Shown: piece by piece, positions 38,901 to 46,553 of the stretch
How the letters are laid out: every line of letters starts with the position of its first letter
Numbering within the stretch: position 1 is the first letter of the stretch
Source of the DNA: DASYDU01 sp050248495
Lineage (GTDB): Bacteria; Planctomycetota; Planctomycetia; Pirellulales; Lacipirellulaceae
DNA: 64,000 nt
NCBI GenBank assembly: GCA_050248495.1
Contig: JBFWSG010000005.1
Span: 117,420 to 181,419 of the forward strand
Direction of reading: 5' to 3'
Program-made: the position numbers and the translations under genes
The notes under the pieces: generated by a model
Databases searched by the model: none
What the model was told of the DNA's origin: nothing
Seen by the model: the letters and a program-made list of their open reading frames with translations, nothing else

Positions 38901-39410
38901 GGGTTTGCCGTGGTGCTGGTGTTCCTCGTGCTGGCGGCGCTCTACGAAAGTTGGGGCCTGCCGCTGGCGATCATCCTCGTGGTGCCGATGTGCCTGTTGA
39001 GCTCCGTCGCTGGCCTGGTGTGGATCGCCCACAAACCGATCGATATTTTCAGCCAGATCGGCTTCGTCGTGCTCGTGGCGCTGGCGGCGAAGAACGCGAT
39101 TCTGATCGTCGAATACGCCGTCGACATGCGCAAGCATGGTATGACGCTCTACGACGCCACGCTCGAAGCCTGCCGCCTGCGGTTGCGGCCAATTTTGATG
39201 ACGTCGTTTGCGTTCATCTTCGGCGTGTATCCGCTCGTGGTGGCCGTCGGCGCCGGCTGGGAAATGCGGCGTTCGCTGGGCACCGCGGTGATCAGCGGCA
39301 TGATCGGCGTCACGCTCTTCGGCATCTTCTTAACGCCGGTGTTCTACTACGTGATCGCCAAGTTCACGAAGGAACCGGCTGAAATCCCGCAGCACGAATC
39401 CGCCACATGA
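35985..39410 (+). CDS. RND efflux pump, HAE1/AcrB-like, system A
   Basis: A 1141-residue inner-membrane RND transporter. It begins with the family start MSRFFIDRPIFAWVL. The proton-relay aspartates are in GIVVDDSIVVVENIE (the AcrB Asp407/408 position), and a second repeat starts near FIFGVYPLVVAVGAG. An extra stretch of about 90 residues between the two halves (containing IEGFLEWLGQIAFFRE and two additional hydrophobic segments) lengthens it beyond the usual 1040-1050. Family knowledge: proton-driven export of hydrophobic compounds. The start is set by homology; the open frame continues 54 codons upstream into the adaptor's tail. Confidence 0.92.
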   Translation: MSRFFIDRPIFAWVLSIVIVISGLACVGSLPIAQYPPIVPPTIQVTVSYPGASAKTVSDAVGQPIEAQVNGVEGMIYMSSTCTNNGQYTLTVSFQVGTDIHTALMLVQTRVQLAQPQLPESVQKQGVNVKMQSPNILLAVNMISPNGQYDPLYLSNYAQINVFDELSRVPGVGLVNFLGQRQYSMRAWLDPQKLAALDLTASEVIDAVGEQNVVVAAGNIGQQPVPAGQNYQLVLNTLGRLSTPQQFGEIIVKVGQNGRYVRLRDVAKIDLGSQNSDLSCALTTHVKGPDGKEVIKRFPSVALAVFALPTANALAVGEGVKSKMEELKRSFPEGVDYRIAYDTTPFIEHSVHDVFVTIYIAAALVIVVVMFFLQDWRAMLLPIIDIVVALIGTFIVMAGLGFSLNNLSLFGLVLAVGIVVDDSIVVVENIERWMGKGLHAREATIKAMDEITGPVIGITMVLMAVFIPTAFIPGLTGQFFRQFALTIAVAAFFSAVNALTMAPARAVAWIKPHGEGHDTKEALPRVGVAVLFGAATYFILHPFVGTRIEGFLEWLGQIAFFRETAGIESVIGEDTAAAITAILLGIPGFVAGWLTAKYVNRGLGWFFTLFNKAFDVFAHGYAKLVGVGLRLAAIVLLAYVGLLALTAWGFISSPTGFIPEQDQGYVLVNVDLPDAASVQRTEAVLDELVQIAIHTPGVESAMAVSGYSAVFACDSSNWGTIFVILREFHDRRSPETQAAAIIQKLNQEYYAKVLSARASVFGAPPVPGLGQSGGFQMQVVDRTGLGLQALQEGTETVVSKANAQPGLARVFTTFRADSPQLYLDIDRDAVKQMGVNLSDVFTTLNANMGSVYINQFNDFGRIWQVNVQAQGQFRENVESLKLLQVRNRQGQMVPLGSVMRVYDSAGPVFIMRYNNLLSAAVNGDTRPGFSSGQAISTMQELADQNLPQGMGYYWTNIAYQQVTAGNTGIFVFGFAVVLVFLVLAALYESWGLPLAIILVVPMCLLSSVAGLVWIAHKPIDIFSQIGFVVLVALAAKNAILIVEYAVDMRKHGMTLYDATLEACRLRLRPILMTSFAFIFGVYPLVVAVGAGWEMRRSLGTAVISGMIGVTLFGIFLTPVFYYVIAKFTKEPAEIPQHESAT

Positions 39411-39436
39411 TGCTGGAAGTCAGCACTCGACGTGCG

Positions 39437-39453
39437 TATATTACAGCTGGAGG
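39437..39453 (+). promoter_or_regulatory. -10-like TATATT and GGAGG Shine-Dalgarno before the 87-aa gene
   Basis: In the 53-base gap after the RND pump gene a TATATT hexamer is followed by GGAGG, 10 bases before the ATG. A matching -35 element is not clear, so this is a weak promoter call but a good ribosome-binding site. Confidence 0.3.
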
Positions 39454-39463
39454 CTAGCCAGTC

Positions 39464-39727
39464 ATGTCGCGCGGGGTTCCACCAAAAATTCGAGCCTTTT
39501 CGCCCGCTAAGCAGCGGCAGCTCGATTCGCTGCTAGAAAAAAATGCCGCGGGCACGATTTCCACTAAAGAGAAGCTGAAATTGCAGTCGCTGGTCGACGA
39601 GGCGGAAGAGTTGATGGTGGCCAATTCGCGGCGGTTGGCCGATTTTGCTCTCCGCCAGGCGCCGCAGCCTCCCGTTGCGGCCGTGCCCGTCACCGTATGG
39701 GTCACGCCTCACCCCACCGAGCGCTAG
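39464..39727 (+). CDS. Small hypothetical helical protein upstream of HNH nuclease
   Basis: An 87-residue basic helical protein (SPAKQRQLDSLLEKNAAGTIST, then KEKLKLQSLVDEAEELMV) with a Pro/Val-rich tail. It carries no signal peptide and no recognisable domain. It lies 3 bases before the HNH gene, so the two are cotranscribed and may form a functional pair. Preceded by a good Shine-Dalgarno. Confidence 0.6.
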   Translation: MSRGVPPKIRAFSPAKQRQLDSLLEKNAAGTISTKEKLKLQSLVDEAEELMVANSRRLADFALRQAPQPPVAAVPVTVWVTPHPTER

Positions 39728-39730
39728 CCG

Positions 39731-40153
39731 ATGGCTAACGTCGAGTCGTTTCGCGCCTTGGTTGTTGCTCGCGCGGGTGGAGCTTGCGAATACTGCCGGC
39801 TGCTTCAAGACGCAACCGGGATCACGTTTCACATCGAACATGTCATGCCACGCGCGGCAGGTGGTGAAACTATCTTGGTCAACCTGGCCTTGAGTTGTCC
39901 CGGTTGCAATTTGGCGAAGGCCGACCGTATATTTGGCCTGGATTCATCTGGTGCGGAGCGTGAGCTCTTCAACCCACGGCACTACGAGCCCTGGCTACTC
40001 GGATGGCATCTGCATTTCGCACTCGAGCGTGAAACAGGCCGCATTGTTGCCCTCACGCTGGTTGGCGAGGCCACGTTGAATACGCTGAATATGAATGGCG
40101 CTCGACGGTCTTTTGCGCGGAAGCTGCAGATCGCGGCGGGCCTGATTGCATAG
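39731..40153 (+). CDS. HNH endonuclease family protein
   Basis: A 140-residue protein with the zinc-containing HNH fold: Cys19-x2-Cys22, HIEHV at 34-38, a GG turn, and NLALSCPGCNLAKADR with Cys56-x2-Cys59. It would cleave DNA with a divalent metal. The C-terminal 60 residues (HYEPWLLGWHLHFALERETG) are the conserved extension of the small stand-alone HNH group. The codon use looks less GC-rich than the RND genes, which suggests a mobile origin; this is a visual impression only. Confidence 0.8.
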   Translation: MANVESFRALVVARAGGACEYCRLLQDATGITFHIEHVMPRAAGGETILVNLALSCPGCNLAKADRIFGLDSSGAERELFNPRHYEPWLLGWHLHFALERETGRIVALTLVGEATLNTLNMNGARRSFARKLQIAAGLIA

Positions 40154-40523
40154 CCCTGTGTGCTTGCTCGACCGGCGATATATGCCCGCGACATACCACG
40201 GCAAGGCGTCGCAATTCCCTATCCAGAAGCAAGCGATTCTATTGCATTTTCTGGCGCCTGATGTGATCCAACCAGCGCTCAATTTCCCTCTTAGCCATGC
40301 AGCCCGCACGATCGGATCTGCGTTAATGCGCGTCTGCCAAGTTTGTGGCCGCAGCGCCCTCCTGTTCGGAAATCGAACCTACGTTTGAGTACTCAGGGCA
40401 TTCCCGCCCCCTCCGTTTGCGACGGGAAGATGCTCGCCCAGGGTGCGGCGAGGCGTTCTTTTCACTCATGAGAACGCGAATGCCCGTATCGTTTTTTATT
40501 GATCCAGATCGGGAGATAAACAA
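40154..40523. other. Intergenic region before Gly/Ser/His-rich gene
   Basis: A short plus-strand frame here gives no plausible protein. The last 40 bases are AT-rich and contain GGGAG upstream of the next ATG. No other structure stands out apart from a GAGTACTC palindrome near 40387. Confidence 0.4.
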
Positions 40524-40868
40524 ATGATTCGGAAATTCGGTTTGGCGATTGTGGCTGTCGTGGCGTTGGCGTTCGTATCCAATAGCGCTGACGCTCACTT
40601 GTTCGGCAGCCACGGCGGCTACGGTTCGAATGGTGGCTTTGGCAGCCACGGCGGCTGGTTCCATCGCGGCAGCCACGGTGGCTGGGGAAGCCATGGCGGT
40701 CTGTTCTCGCGCTTGAAGAGCCACGGCTCGAATGGCAGCTCGGGCTCCCACGGTGGCTACGGCTCGAATGGCGGCAGCGGCTCGGCTGGTGGTCACGGCG
40801 GCGACGCCGCTCCAGTCGAAGCTGAAGCTCCGGCCGCGCCCGCCGCTGCGGAACCCGCCAAGAAGTAA
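40524..40868 (+). CDS. Secreted Gly/Ser/His-rich repeat protein
   Basis: A 114-residue protein with a signal peptide (MIRKFGLAIVAVVALAFVSNSADA). Residues 28-93 are repeats of the type GSHGGYGSNGG and GSHGGW, with about a dozen histidines. The last 20 residues are Ala/Pro/Glu. The composition suggests a disordered, possibly metal-binding, secreted protein; no fold can be assigned. It is monocistronic and ends in a strong terminator. Confidence 0.7.
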   Translation: MIRKFGLAIVAVVALAFVSNSADAHLFGSHGGYGSNGGFGSHGGWFHRGSHGGWGSHGGLFSRLKSHGSNGSSGSHGGYGSNGGSGSAGGHGGDAAPVEAEAPAAPAAAEPAKK

Positions 40869-40914
40869 GCAGATCGCGCACCGCGTCGGTCGTTTTGCCG
40901 ACTCTACATGAACG

Positions 40915-40963
40915 CGCCGGCCAGGTGGAGCAGAGCTTTCACCTGGCCGGCGTTACTTTTTTT
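40915..40963 (+). terminator. Intrinsic terminator of the Gly/Ser/His-rich gene
   Basis: A perfect 13-bp GC-rich stem (40915-40927 with 40940-40952) with a 12-base loop is followed, after TTAC, by seven T residues. It separates the plus-strand gene from the convergent Cys-rich gene, whose stop is at 40979. Confidence 0.85.
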
Positions 40964-40978
40964 CGGCTTTGATTCGCG

Positions 40979-41299
40979 CTAATCTGCCTTCCGAGCGGTC
41001 GACGGCGCTCCGCACGAATACCACGCCGGCCAGCAGGGCGGGAGGTACAGGCAGCACGGCTTCGGACAGTAGTCGTTCGGGCCGCAGTAGCGCAGCGGCT
41101 GAGTGCATGGCATCGGCTTAGGGCAGTAATCGTCGCAACAACCCCAGGGAGCGCACGGCACACACGGTTGAGGCTTGGGGCAGTAGTCGTCGCAGCAAGT
41201 GCAGCAGCAGCGAGCGTCACAACAAGCGGCGGGTCCGAGGTCGGCGGCCAAGGCTCCTGTCGCCGCTGCCATCAGTAAAAGCCAGATCGCCCCGCGCAT
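40979..41299 (-). CDS. Secreted cysteine-rich small protein coupled to TolC
   Basis: A 106-residue protein with a signal peptide (MRGAIWLLLMAAATGALAA). The mature part holds all 20 cysteines. A DYCPKP unit occurs three times, in CCDDYCPKPQPC, CCDDYCPKPMPC and GPNDYCPKPCC, and a CCCTCC cluster is present. Such density suggests metal binding or a disulfide-stapled surface peptide. I know no characterised family. The ATG overlaps the stop of the TolC-like gene (ATGA), so it is the last cistron of the efflux operon. The frame is open further upstream, but that part lies within TolC coding sequence. Confidence 0.65.
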   Translation of the reverse strand: MRGAIWLLLMAAATGALAADLGPAACCDARCCCTCCDDYCPKPQPCVPCAPWGCCDDYCPKPMPCTQPLRYCGPNDYCPKPCCLYLPPCWPAWYSCGAPSTARKAD

Positions 41300-43023
41300 C
41301 ACTTCGGCTCCTTGGCCCACGGTTCGGACGGCGGCTCCGGATTGTTCACCGGCGGCGGCGTCGTGGCCGGCGGTTTCTGAGGGCTCAAATCCTGAGCCTG
41401 CGTCGGTACGAGCGGGTCGGCGCTCGGCGGCGTCGGTACCAGCGGCAAAGGTTCCGATGTAACACCGGCCTCCGGCGGGCATTGCGGTAGATTGACCTGC
41501 GGCGCATCGGCCCCGGCGCCCAGCCGCACCTGCCAGCCGCCGCCGATCGCGCGGTAGATCTCCACCAGTGCCAGCGACACGTCGCCCTGGGCCTGGGCCG
41601 CCTGGTCTTGTTGTTCGAGCAAGTTCTGCGCGAAGAAGCCGACCGGCGTGTAATCGATCATCTGGCCGCGATATTGTGTTTCGAGCAAGCTCGTGCCGTC
41701 GCGCCACGCGGCCGCGCTCGCGTTGAGGGCTTTTGCGCGATCTTGCGACTTGAGGAAGAACACGATCGCGTCTTCTGCTTCGCCGGCCGCGGAGAGCGCG
41801 GTCTGTTGGTAGGTCGTGACGAGCTCCTGGAACAACGCTTCCTGGTAGCGGACGTTGTTCCGCAGCCGGCAGTAATTGAGGATGTTCCAGGTGAAGCTCG
41901 GCCCGGCGGTGCCTTTGAACGAGTCCTTGACGAACAGGTTGTTCAGGTCCTGGCTCGACCAGCCGAGCGTGCCGATCAGCGAAATATGTGGATAGAACTC
42001 GCTCTCCGCGATGCCGATCACCGCACATTGAGCGGCGGCGTCGCGCTCGGCGCGGCGGACGTCGGGGCGGCGGCGGAGCAAATCGGCCGGAATGCCGATC
42101 GACACTTCGGGCGGAGCGGCCGGGATCGGCGCGGTGCCGAGCTCCGCCGTCAAATCGCGTGGCGTCATCCCCAGCAGGATGCACAGCCGGTTGGCCGCCT
42201 GGCGCTGAGAGATTTCGAGCTGGGCCACAAGCGCCTGGGCCTGGAACAAGTTGGCTTGGGCCAGATCGTACGCCACGCGGTTGCTTTCGTCCGCCTGATA
42301 GCGCGCCTTCGGCACTTCCAGCATCACCGTGAACAGATTGACGCTAGCGCGGGCGAGTTTCAGCCGCTCTTCCGATGTGCGGTACTGGACGTAATTGGTG
42401 CCGACGTCGGCCAGCAGAGTTACGAGCACGTCGTCGTAGTCTTCCACCGAGGCATCCAGCTCGGCATCGGCGGATTCGATCGCGCGGCGGAACCGGCCCC
42501 AGAAGTCGAGCTCCCAAACCAGCCCAAAGCCGTAGTCCCACTGGCTGAACCAGCGGTCAGGCGTGGCCTGGCGATTGGCGACGTTCACACTCACACCATT
42601 GCTGGTAAAGCCGCCATTGGTGTTTTGTTCCTGCGGGAAAAATTCACCGATGGCGATGCCAAGCTGCGCCCGGGCCTGCAGCACGCGGAAGCCCGCCTCG
42701 CGTAAGGTCAAGTTTTGTCGATAGGCGTTTTGAACCAGACCGTTGAGCACCGGATCGTTGAACACCGTCCACCACTTGTCGATGTCGGTGTCGTCCTTCC
42801 GCAGCCGCTTGTCGGCGGCGTCGATCCAATCCCCTTCAACCGGCGCCGGCGGCCGGCCGTACTCGGGACCGACCTGGAAGCCGTTGCGGACGTAATCCGG
42901 AAAACTCGTGCAGCCGGTGAGCTGCGAGAGCATGAGCACTGCCACCAGCCATCGGCGCAACACCAGCTTGGCGGAACGCCGCGGCGAACTAGGCTGCGAG
43001 TTGGGTCGTTGAGAAGCAAGCAT
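41299..43023 (-). CDS. TolC/NodT-type outer-membrane efflux lipoprotein, system B
   Basis: A 574-residue outer-membrane channel. The lipobox LTGC places the lipidated Cys at 38. The two TolC-like repeats are visible, with conserved blocks WWTVFNDPVLNGLVQ, the WELDFWGRFRRAIESA region, LLRRRPDVRRAERDAAAQCA, and IAESEFYPHISLIG in the second repeat. The C-terminal 100 residues are a Pro-rich extension beyond the usual length. It forms the exit duct for the RND pump encoded upstream and possibly also for system A, which has none. Confidence 0.9.
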   Translation of the reverse strand: MLASQRPNSQPSSPRRSAKLVLRRWLVAVLMLSQLTGCTSFPDYVRNGFQVGPEYGRPPAPVEGDWIDAADKRLRKDDTDIDKWWTVFNDPVLNGLVQNAYRQNLTLREAGFRVLQARAQLGIAIGEFFPQEQNTNGGFTSNGVSVNVANRQATPDRWFSQWDYGFGLVWELDFWGRFRRAIESADAELDASVEDYDDVLVTLLADVGTNYVQYRTSEERLKLARASVNLFTVMLEVPKARYQADESNRVAYDLAQANLFQAQALVAQLEISQRQAANRLCILLGMTPRDLTAELGTAPIPAAPPEVSIGIPADLLRRRPDVRRAERDAAAQCAVIGIAESEFYPHISLIGTLGWSSQDLNNLFVKDSFKGTAGPSFTWNILNYCRLRNNVRYQEALFQELVTTYQQTALSAAGEAEDAIVFFLKSQDRAKALNASAAAWRDGTSLLETQYRGQMIDYTPVGFFAQNLLEQQDQAAQAQGDVSLALVEIYRAIGGGWQVRLGAGADAPQVNLPQCPPEAGVTSEPLPLVPTPPSADPLVPTQAQDLSPQKPPATTPPPVNNPEPPSEPWAKEPK

Positions 43024-43231
43024 TTCGACTAGCGTCAGCGATGAGCGAAGAAAAGTAGGGCCGCAGCCGCAGGCTTTCCCCGACCGGCAAAACGGACCGT
43101 AGCGACATCATCGTCATAGCCGTTGCTACCGTGAGAGTTTCGCGCGGCAGAGCCGGAGAGCCGACCTGGCCGGCAAAGTTTGCCACGCCGGATTAGGGAA
43201 GAATGACAGCAGCTAGCGAGCCATGCTGCCG

Positions 43232-46200
43232 TTACGCATGTGTCGGATTCAACGCCAAATGAGTCGCCGAGCCCCGTTCCACGCGCTGCAGCGTCACGTG
43301 TGGTTCGCCATTGGCGTGGGGCTCGGCCGGCGTTGGGGTTGCCGGCGCCGCCACCGGCTTCTTCCGCAGCTCGCTGATCCGCTGCATGAACACATAGAAC
43401 ACCGGCACGAAGAATACCGCCAGAATCGTCGCCGCCAGCATGCCGCCGAACACTGCCGTGCCGAGCGATTGCCGGCTCGCGGCGCCCGCACCCGTGGCAT
43501 TCACCAGCGGAAAGATGCCCAGGATGAACGCGAACGACGTCATCAAGATCGGCCGGAACCGCAGCCGGGCCGCTTCCACCGCTGCTTCGAGAATCGTTTT
43601 GCCGTGGTTACGCAGTTCGCGGGCAAATTCCACGATCAAGATCGCGTTTTTGCTCGCCAGCGCGATGATCAGCACCACGCCGATTTGCGTGTAGATGTTG
43701 TTGTCGAAGCCGCGATAGGCGACGGCCGCCACCGTGCCCAACAGCGCCAGCGGTACCACCAGGATCACCGCCGCCGGCAGGATCCAGCTTTCATACTGGG
43801 CCGCCAGCACCAGGTAGACCATCAACACCGCCATTGCGAATACGTAAATCGACTGCGAGCCGACTCGCTTTTCCTGATACGACATGCCCGTCCATTCGAT
43901 GCCCATCGACGACGGCAGCTTCTGGGCCGCCATCTGTTCCATGAGCGCGAGCGCTTCTCCCGAACTGAAGCCGGGGGCTGCGCTGCCGTTAATCATCGCC
44001 GAAGGATACATGTTGTAGCGCGGCACGATCTGCGGCCCGAGCCGCTTTTCGACTTTGCACAGCGTGCCGAGCGGCACCATCTTGCCGCGGCGGTCGCGGA
44101 CCTCGAGCTTCAGAATGTCTTCCGGCTCCAGGCGAAATTTCTGATCCGCCTGCACACGGACCTGAAACGTCCGGCCGAAGAGGTTGAAGTCATTCACATA
44201 CGCCGAGCCGAGCGCCGTCTGCAGCGTGTTGAAGATCGAATCAAGCGGGATGCCTATGCTCTTGGCCTTTTCGCGGTCGACGTCGGCATACAAGAGCGGC
44301 ACCTCCGCGCGGAACGTGCTCTGCAGACCGGCGAGCCCCGATTGCCCGTTGCCCGCCTGCAGCATCTCCTGCAACACTTTTTGCAGTTCGCTCAACCCCA
44401 CGCCGCCGCGGTCTTCGAGCTGCAGCTGAAAACCGCCCGCCACGCCGAGGCCTTGAATCGCCGGCGGCGGGAAGGCAAACACCATCGCCTCTCGGACCTT
44501 CTGGAATTGCCCCATCAGGCTGCCGAGGATTTCCATCTGACTCTGCCCCGGCTTCCCTTCGCGTTCTTCCCACGGCGTGTAAGTGATGTACATCGCCGCC
44601 GCATTCGAGGCGATTGCCTGGTCCAGGATCGACTGCCCGCCCAATAGGAACCAAGACTTGACGCCCGGCGTGTTGTGCAGGATCTGGCTCACCTGGTCGA
44701 CGACCGCCCGCGTGCGCGTTTGCGACGCGGCGTCGGGCAGCTTCAAACCGATGATCGCGTAGCCTTGATCCTCCGTCGGTAAGAACCCGGTCGGCAGCTT
44801 CATGTACCACCAGCCGGTCGCAGCCGTCACCGCAATAAACACGACCATCGTCAGCGCCACGTTTCGCACCAGCCGGCTTACGATCGCGGTGTAGATTGCC
44901 TCGCACTTGTCGTAAACCTTGTTGAAGCCGCGATAGAAAATGTTCTTCCGCTCTTTGGTGGGTCGTAGGTACACGGCACACTGCGCCGGCTTGAGCGTGA
45001 CGGCGTTGATCGCGCTGATAACCGCTGTGGCCGCGATGGTGAGCGCGAATTGCTGATAGAGTTGCCCCGTGATGCCGCCCAGGAAGATCGTCGGCAGAAA
45101 CACCGCCATCAGCACCAGCGTGATGCCGATTACGGGACCGAGCACTTCCGACATCGCCTTGATCGTCGCCTCTTTCGGCGGGAGTTTGCCGCGGTCGATG
45201 TGATGCATCGCGTTCTCGACGATCACGATCGCGTCGTCGACGACGATGCCGATCGCCAGTACCAGGCCGAACAGCGTGAGCATGTTCACCGAGAAGCCGA
45301 GCGCTGCCATCGCCGCAAACGCGCCGATGATTGTCACCGGCACGGTCGTGGCGGGAATCAGCACCGCTCGCCAATCCTGCAGGAACACCAGGATCACGAT
45401 CAGCACCAGCACGCCCGCCTCGAACAGCGTCTTATATACTTCGTGAATCGACTCCTCGACGAAGATCGTCGTGTCGAACGGCACGATATAGTCGAGCCCC
45501 TCGGGGAACGACGGCTTGATTTCTTCCATCGCCTGCCGGACGTTCTCGGCCACTTCCAGCGCGTTCGCCCCCGGCAACTGGAATATGGCGATCGTCGCCG
45601 CCGGCTCGCCGGCGATCTCGCACCACTGATCGTAACTCTGCGATCCGAGCTCGACGCGGGCCACGTCCTTGACCCGCGCCAACCGGGACGTCATGCCGGC
45701 CTGGTTTTCCGCGCCGTCGAACGCGCTGTCGTCCGACTTGATGATGATGTTGCCGAACTGCTCCGGATCGGTGAGCCGGCCGAGCGTCGTCACTGTGTAC
45801 TGGAAGCCTTGCGTGGTCGGCGAGGGAGTCTGGCCGACCTGGCCGGCCGCCACCTGCGTGTTCTGTTCGCGGATCGCGGCCAGCACCTCTTCGGTCGTCA
45901 GGTTGCGGGCCTTGAGCTTTTCCGGATCGATCCAAATCCGCATGCCGTAGTTGCCACTGCCGATCACCTGGGCCTCACCCACGCCGGCTACGCGGCTCAA
46001 TTGGTCCTTCACCCGCAGCGTTGCGTAGTTGCTCAGGAACAAATCGTCGAACCGTCCGTCCGGCGAAAGCAGCGACACCGCCATAACGATGTTGGTGGAT
46101 TGCTTCTTCGCCGTGACGCCCTGCCGCTGAACTTCTTGCGGCAGCTTCGGCATGGCAATCGCCACGCGGTTCTGCACCAGCACCTGGGCTTCATCGAGAT

Positions 46201-46498
46201 TCGTGCCCACCTCGAACGTAACCGTCGCCCGGTACGAGCCGTCGGCGGAGCAAGTCGACGACATGTAGAGCATATTCTCGACGCCGTTGATCTCCTGCTC
46301 GATCGGCGCGGCGACCGTGTCGGCGAGCGTCTTCGCGTCGGCCCCAGGGTAGAAGGCGGCGACCATCACCGTCGGCGGCGTGATGTTCGGGTAGCGCTCG
46401 ATCGGCAAGCCGAACAACGACACCACCCCCACGATCATCGTGATGATCGCGATCACGTTGGCGAAGATCGGCCGTTCGATGAAGAAGCGTGAAAACAT
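43232..46498 (-). CDS. RND efflux pump, HAE1/AcrB-like, system B
   Basis: A 1088-residue pump starting MFSRFFIERPIFANVIAI. Key residues: GIVVDDAIVIVENAMHHID for the proton relay, RVKDVARVELGSQSYD in the porter domain, and the second-half membrane block TSFAFILGIFPLVNATGAG. The length is close to the classical AcrB length, unlike the system A pump. It sits between its adaptor (55-base gap) and TolC (208-base gap). The frame is open 41 codons further upstream, but this start matches the family. Confidence 0.93.
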   Translation of the reverse strand: MFSRFFIERPIFANVIAIITMIVGVVSLFGLPIERYPNITPPTVMVAAFYPGADAKTLADTVAAPIEQEINGVENMLYMSSTCSADGSYRATVTFEVGTNLDEAQVLVQNRVAIAMPKLPQEVQRQGVTAKKQSTNIVMAVSLLSPDGRFDDLFLSNYATLRVKDQLSRVAGVGEAQVIGSGNYGMRIWIDPEKLKARNLTTEEVLAAIREQNTQVAAGQVGQTPSPTTQGFQYTVTTLGRLTDPEQFGNIIIKSDDSAFDGAENQAGMTSRLARVKDVARVELGSQSYDQWCEIAGEPAATIAIFQLPGANALEVAENVRQAMEEIKPSFPEGLDYIVPFDTTIFVEESIHEVYKTLFEAGVLVLIVILVFLQDWRAVLIPATTVPVTIIGAFAAMAALGFSVNMLTLFGLVLAIGIVVDDAIVIVENAMHHIDRGKLPPKEATIKAMSEVLGPVIGITLVLMAVFLPTIFLGGITGQLYQQFALTIAATAVISAINAVTLKPAQCAVYLRPTKERKNIFYRGFNKVYDKCEAIYTAIVSRLVRNVALTMVVFIAVTAATGWWYMKLPTGFLPTEDQGYAIIGLKLPDAASQTRTRAVVDQVSQILHNTPGVKSWFLLGGQSILDQAIASNAAAMYITYTPWEEREGKPGQSQMEILGSLMGQFQKVREAMVFAFPPPAIQGLGVAGGFQLQLEDRGGVGLSELQKVLQEMLQAGNGQSGLAGLQSTFRAEVPLLYADVDREKAKSIGIPLDSIFNTLQTALGSAYVNDFNLFGRTFQVRVQADQKFRLEPEDILKLEVRDRRGKMVPLGTLCKVEKRLGPQIVPRYNMYPSAMINGSAAPGFSSGEALALMEQMAAQKLPSSMGIEWTGMSYQEKRVGSQSIYVFAMAVLMVYLVLAAQYESWILPAAVILVVPLALLGTVAAVAYRGFDNNIYTQIGVVLIIALASKNAILIVEFARELRNHGKTILEAAVEAARLRFRPILMTSFAFILGIFPLVNATGAGAASRQSLGTAVFGGMLAATILAVFFVPVFYVFMQRISELRKKPVAAPATPTPAEPHANGEPHVTLQRVERGSATHLALNPTHA

Positions 46499-46553
46499 GC
46501 TGTGGCACTGAAGCTGCAACACCGGCCGCCGGCCGGTGAACGCAGAAGGTAAG

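Noticed and set aside
37689..39137. 482-codon minus-strand open frame
   Set aside because: Antisense to the RND pump of system A; histidine/glutamate/arginine-rich composition typical of shadows.
40590..40800. Repeated GGCAGCCACGGCGGC-type units as a possible CRISPR array
   Set aside because: Units are in frame, irregularly spaced and encode the Gly/Ser/His repeats of a secreted protein; no spacers of uniform length and no cas genes.
41300..42184. Upstream extension of the Cys-rich protein frame
   Set aside because: It lies out of frame within the TolC-like gene, is arginine-rich, and the ATG overlapping the TolC stop gives a clean signal peptide.
45050..46492. 480-codon plus-strand open frame
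   Set aside because: Antisense to the RND pump of system B; no family motif.
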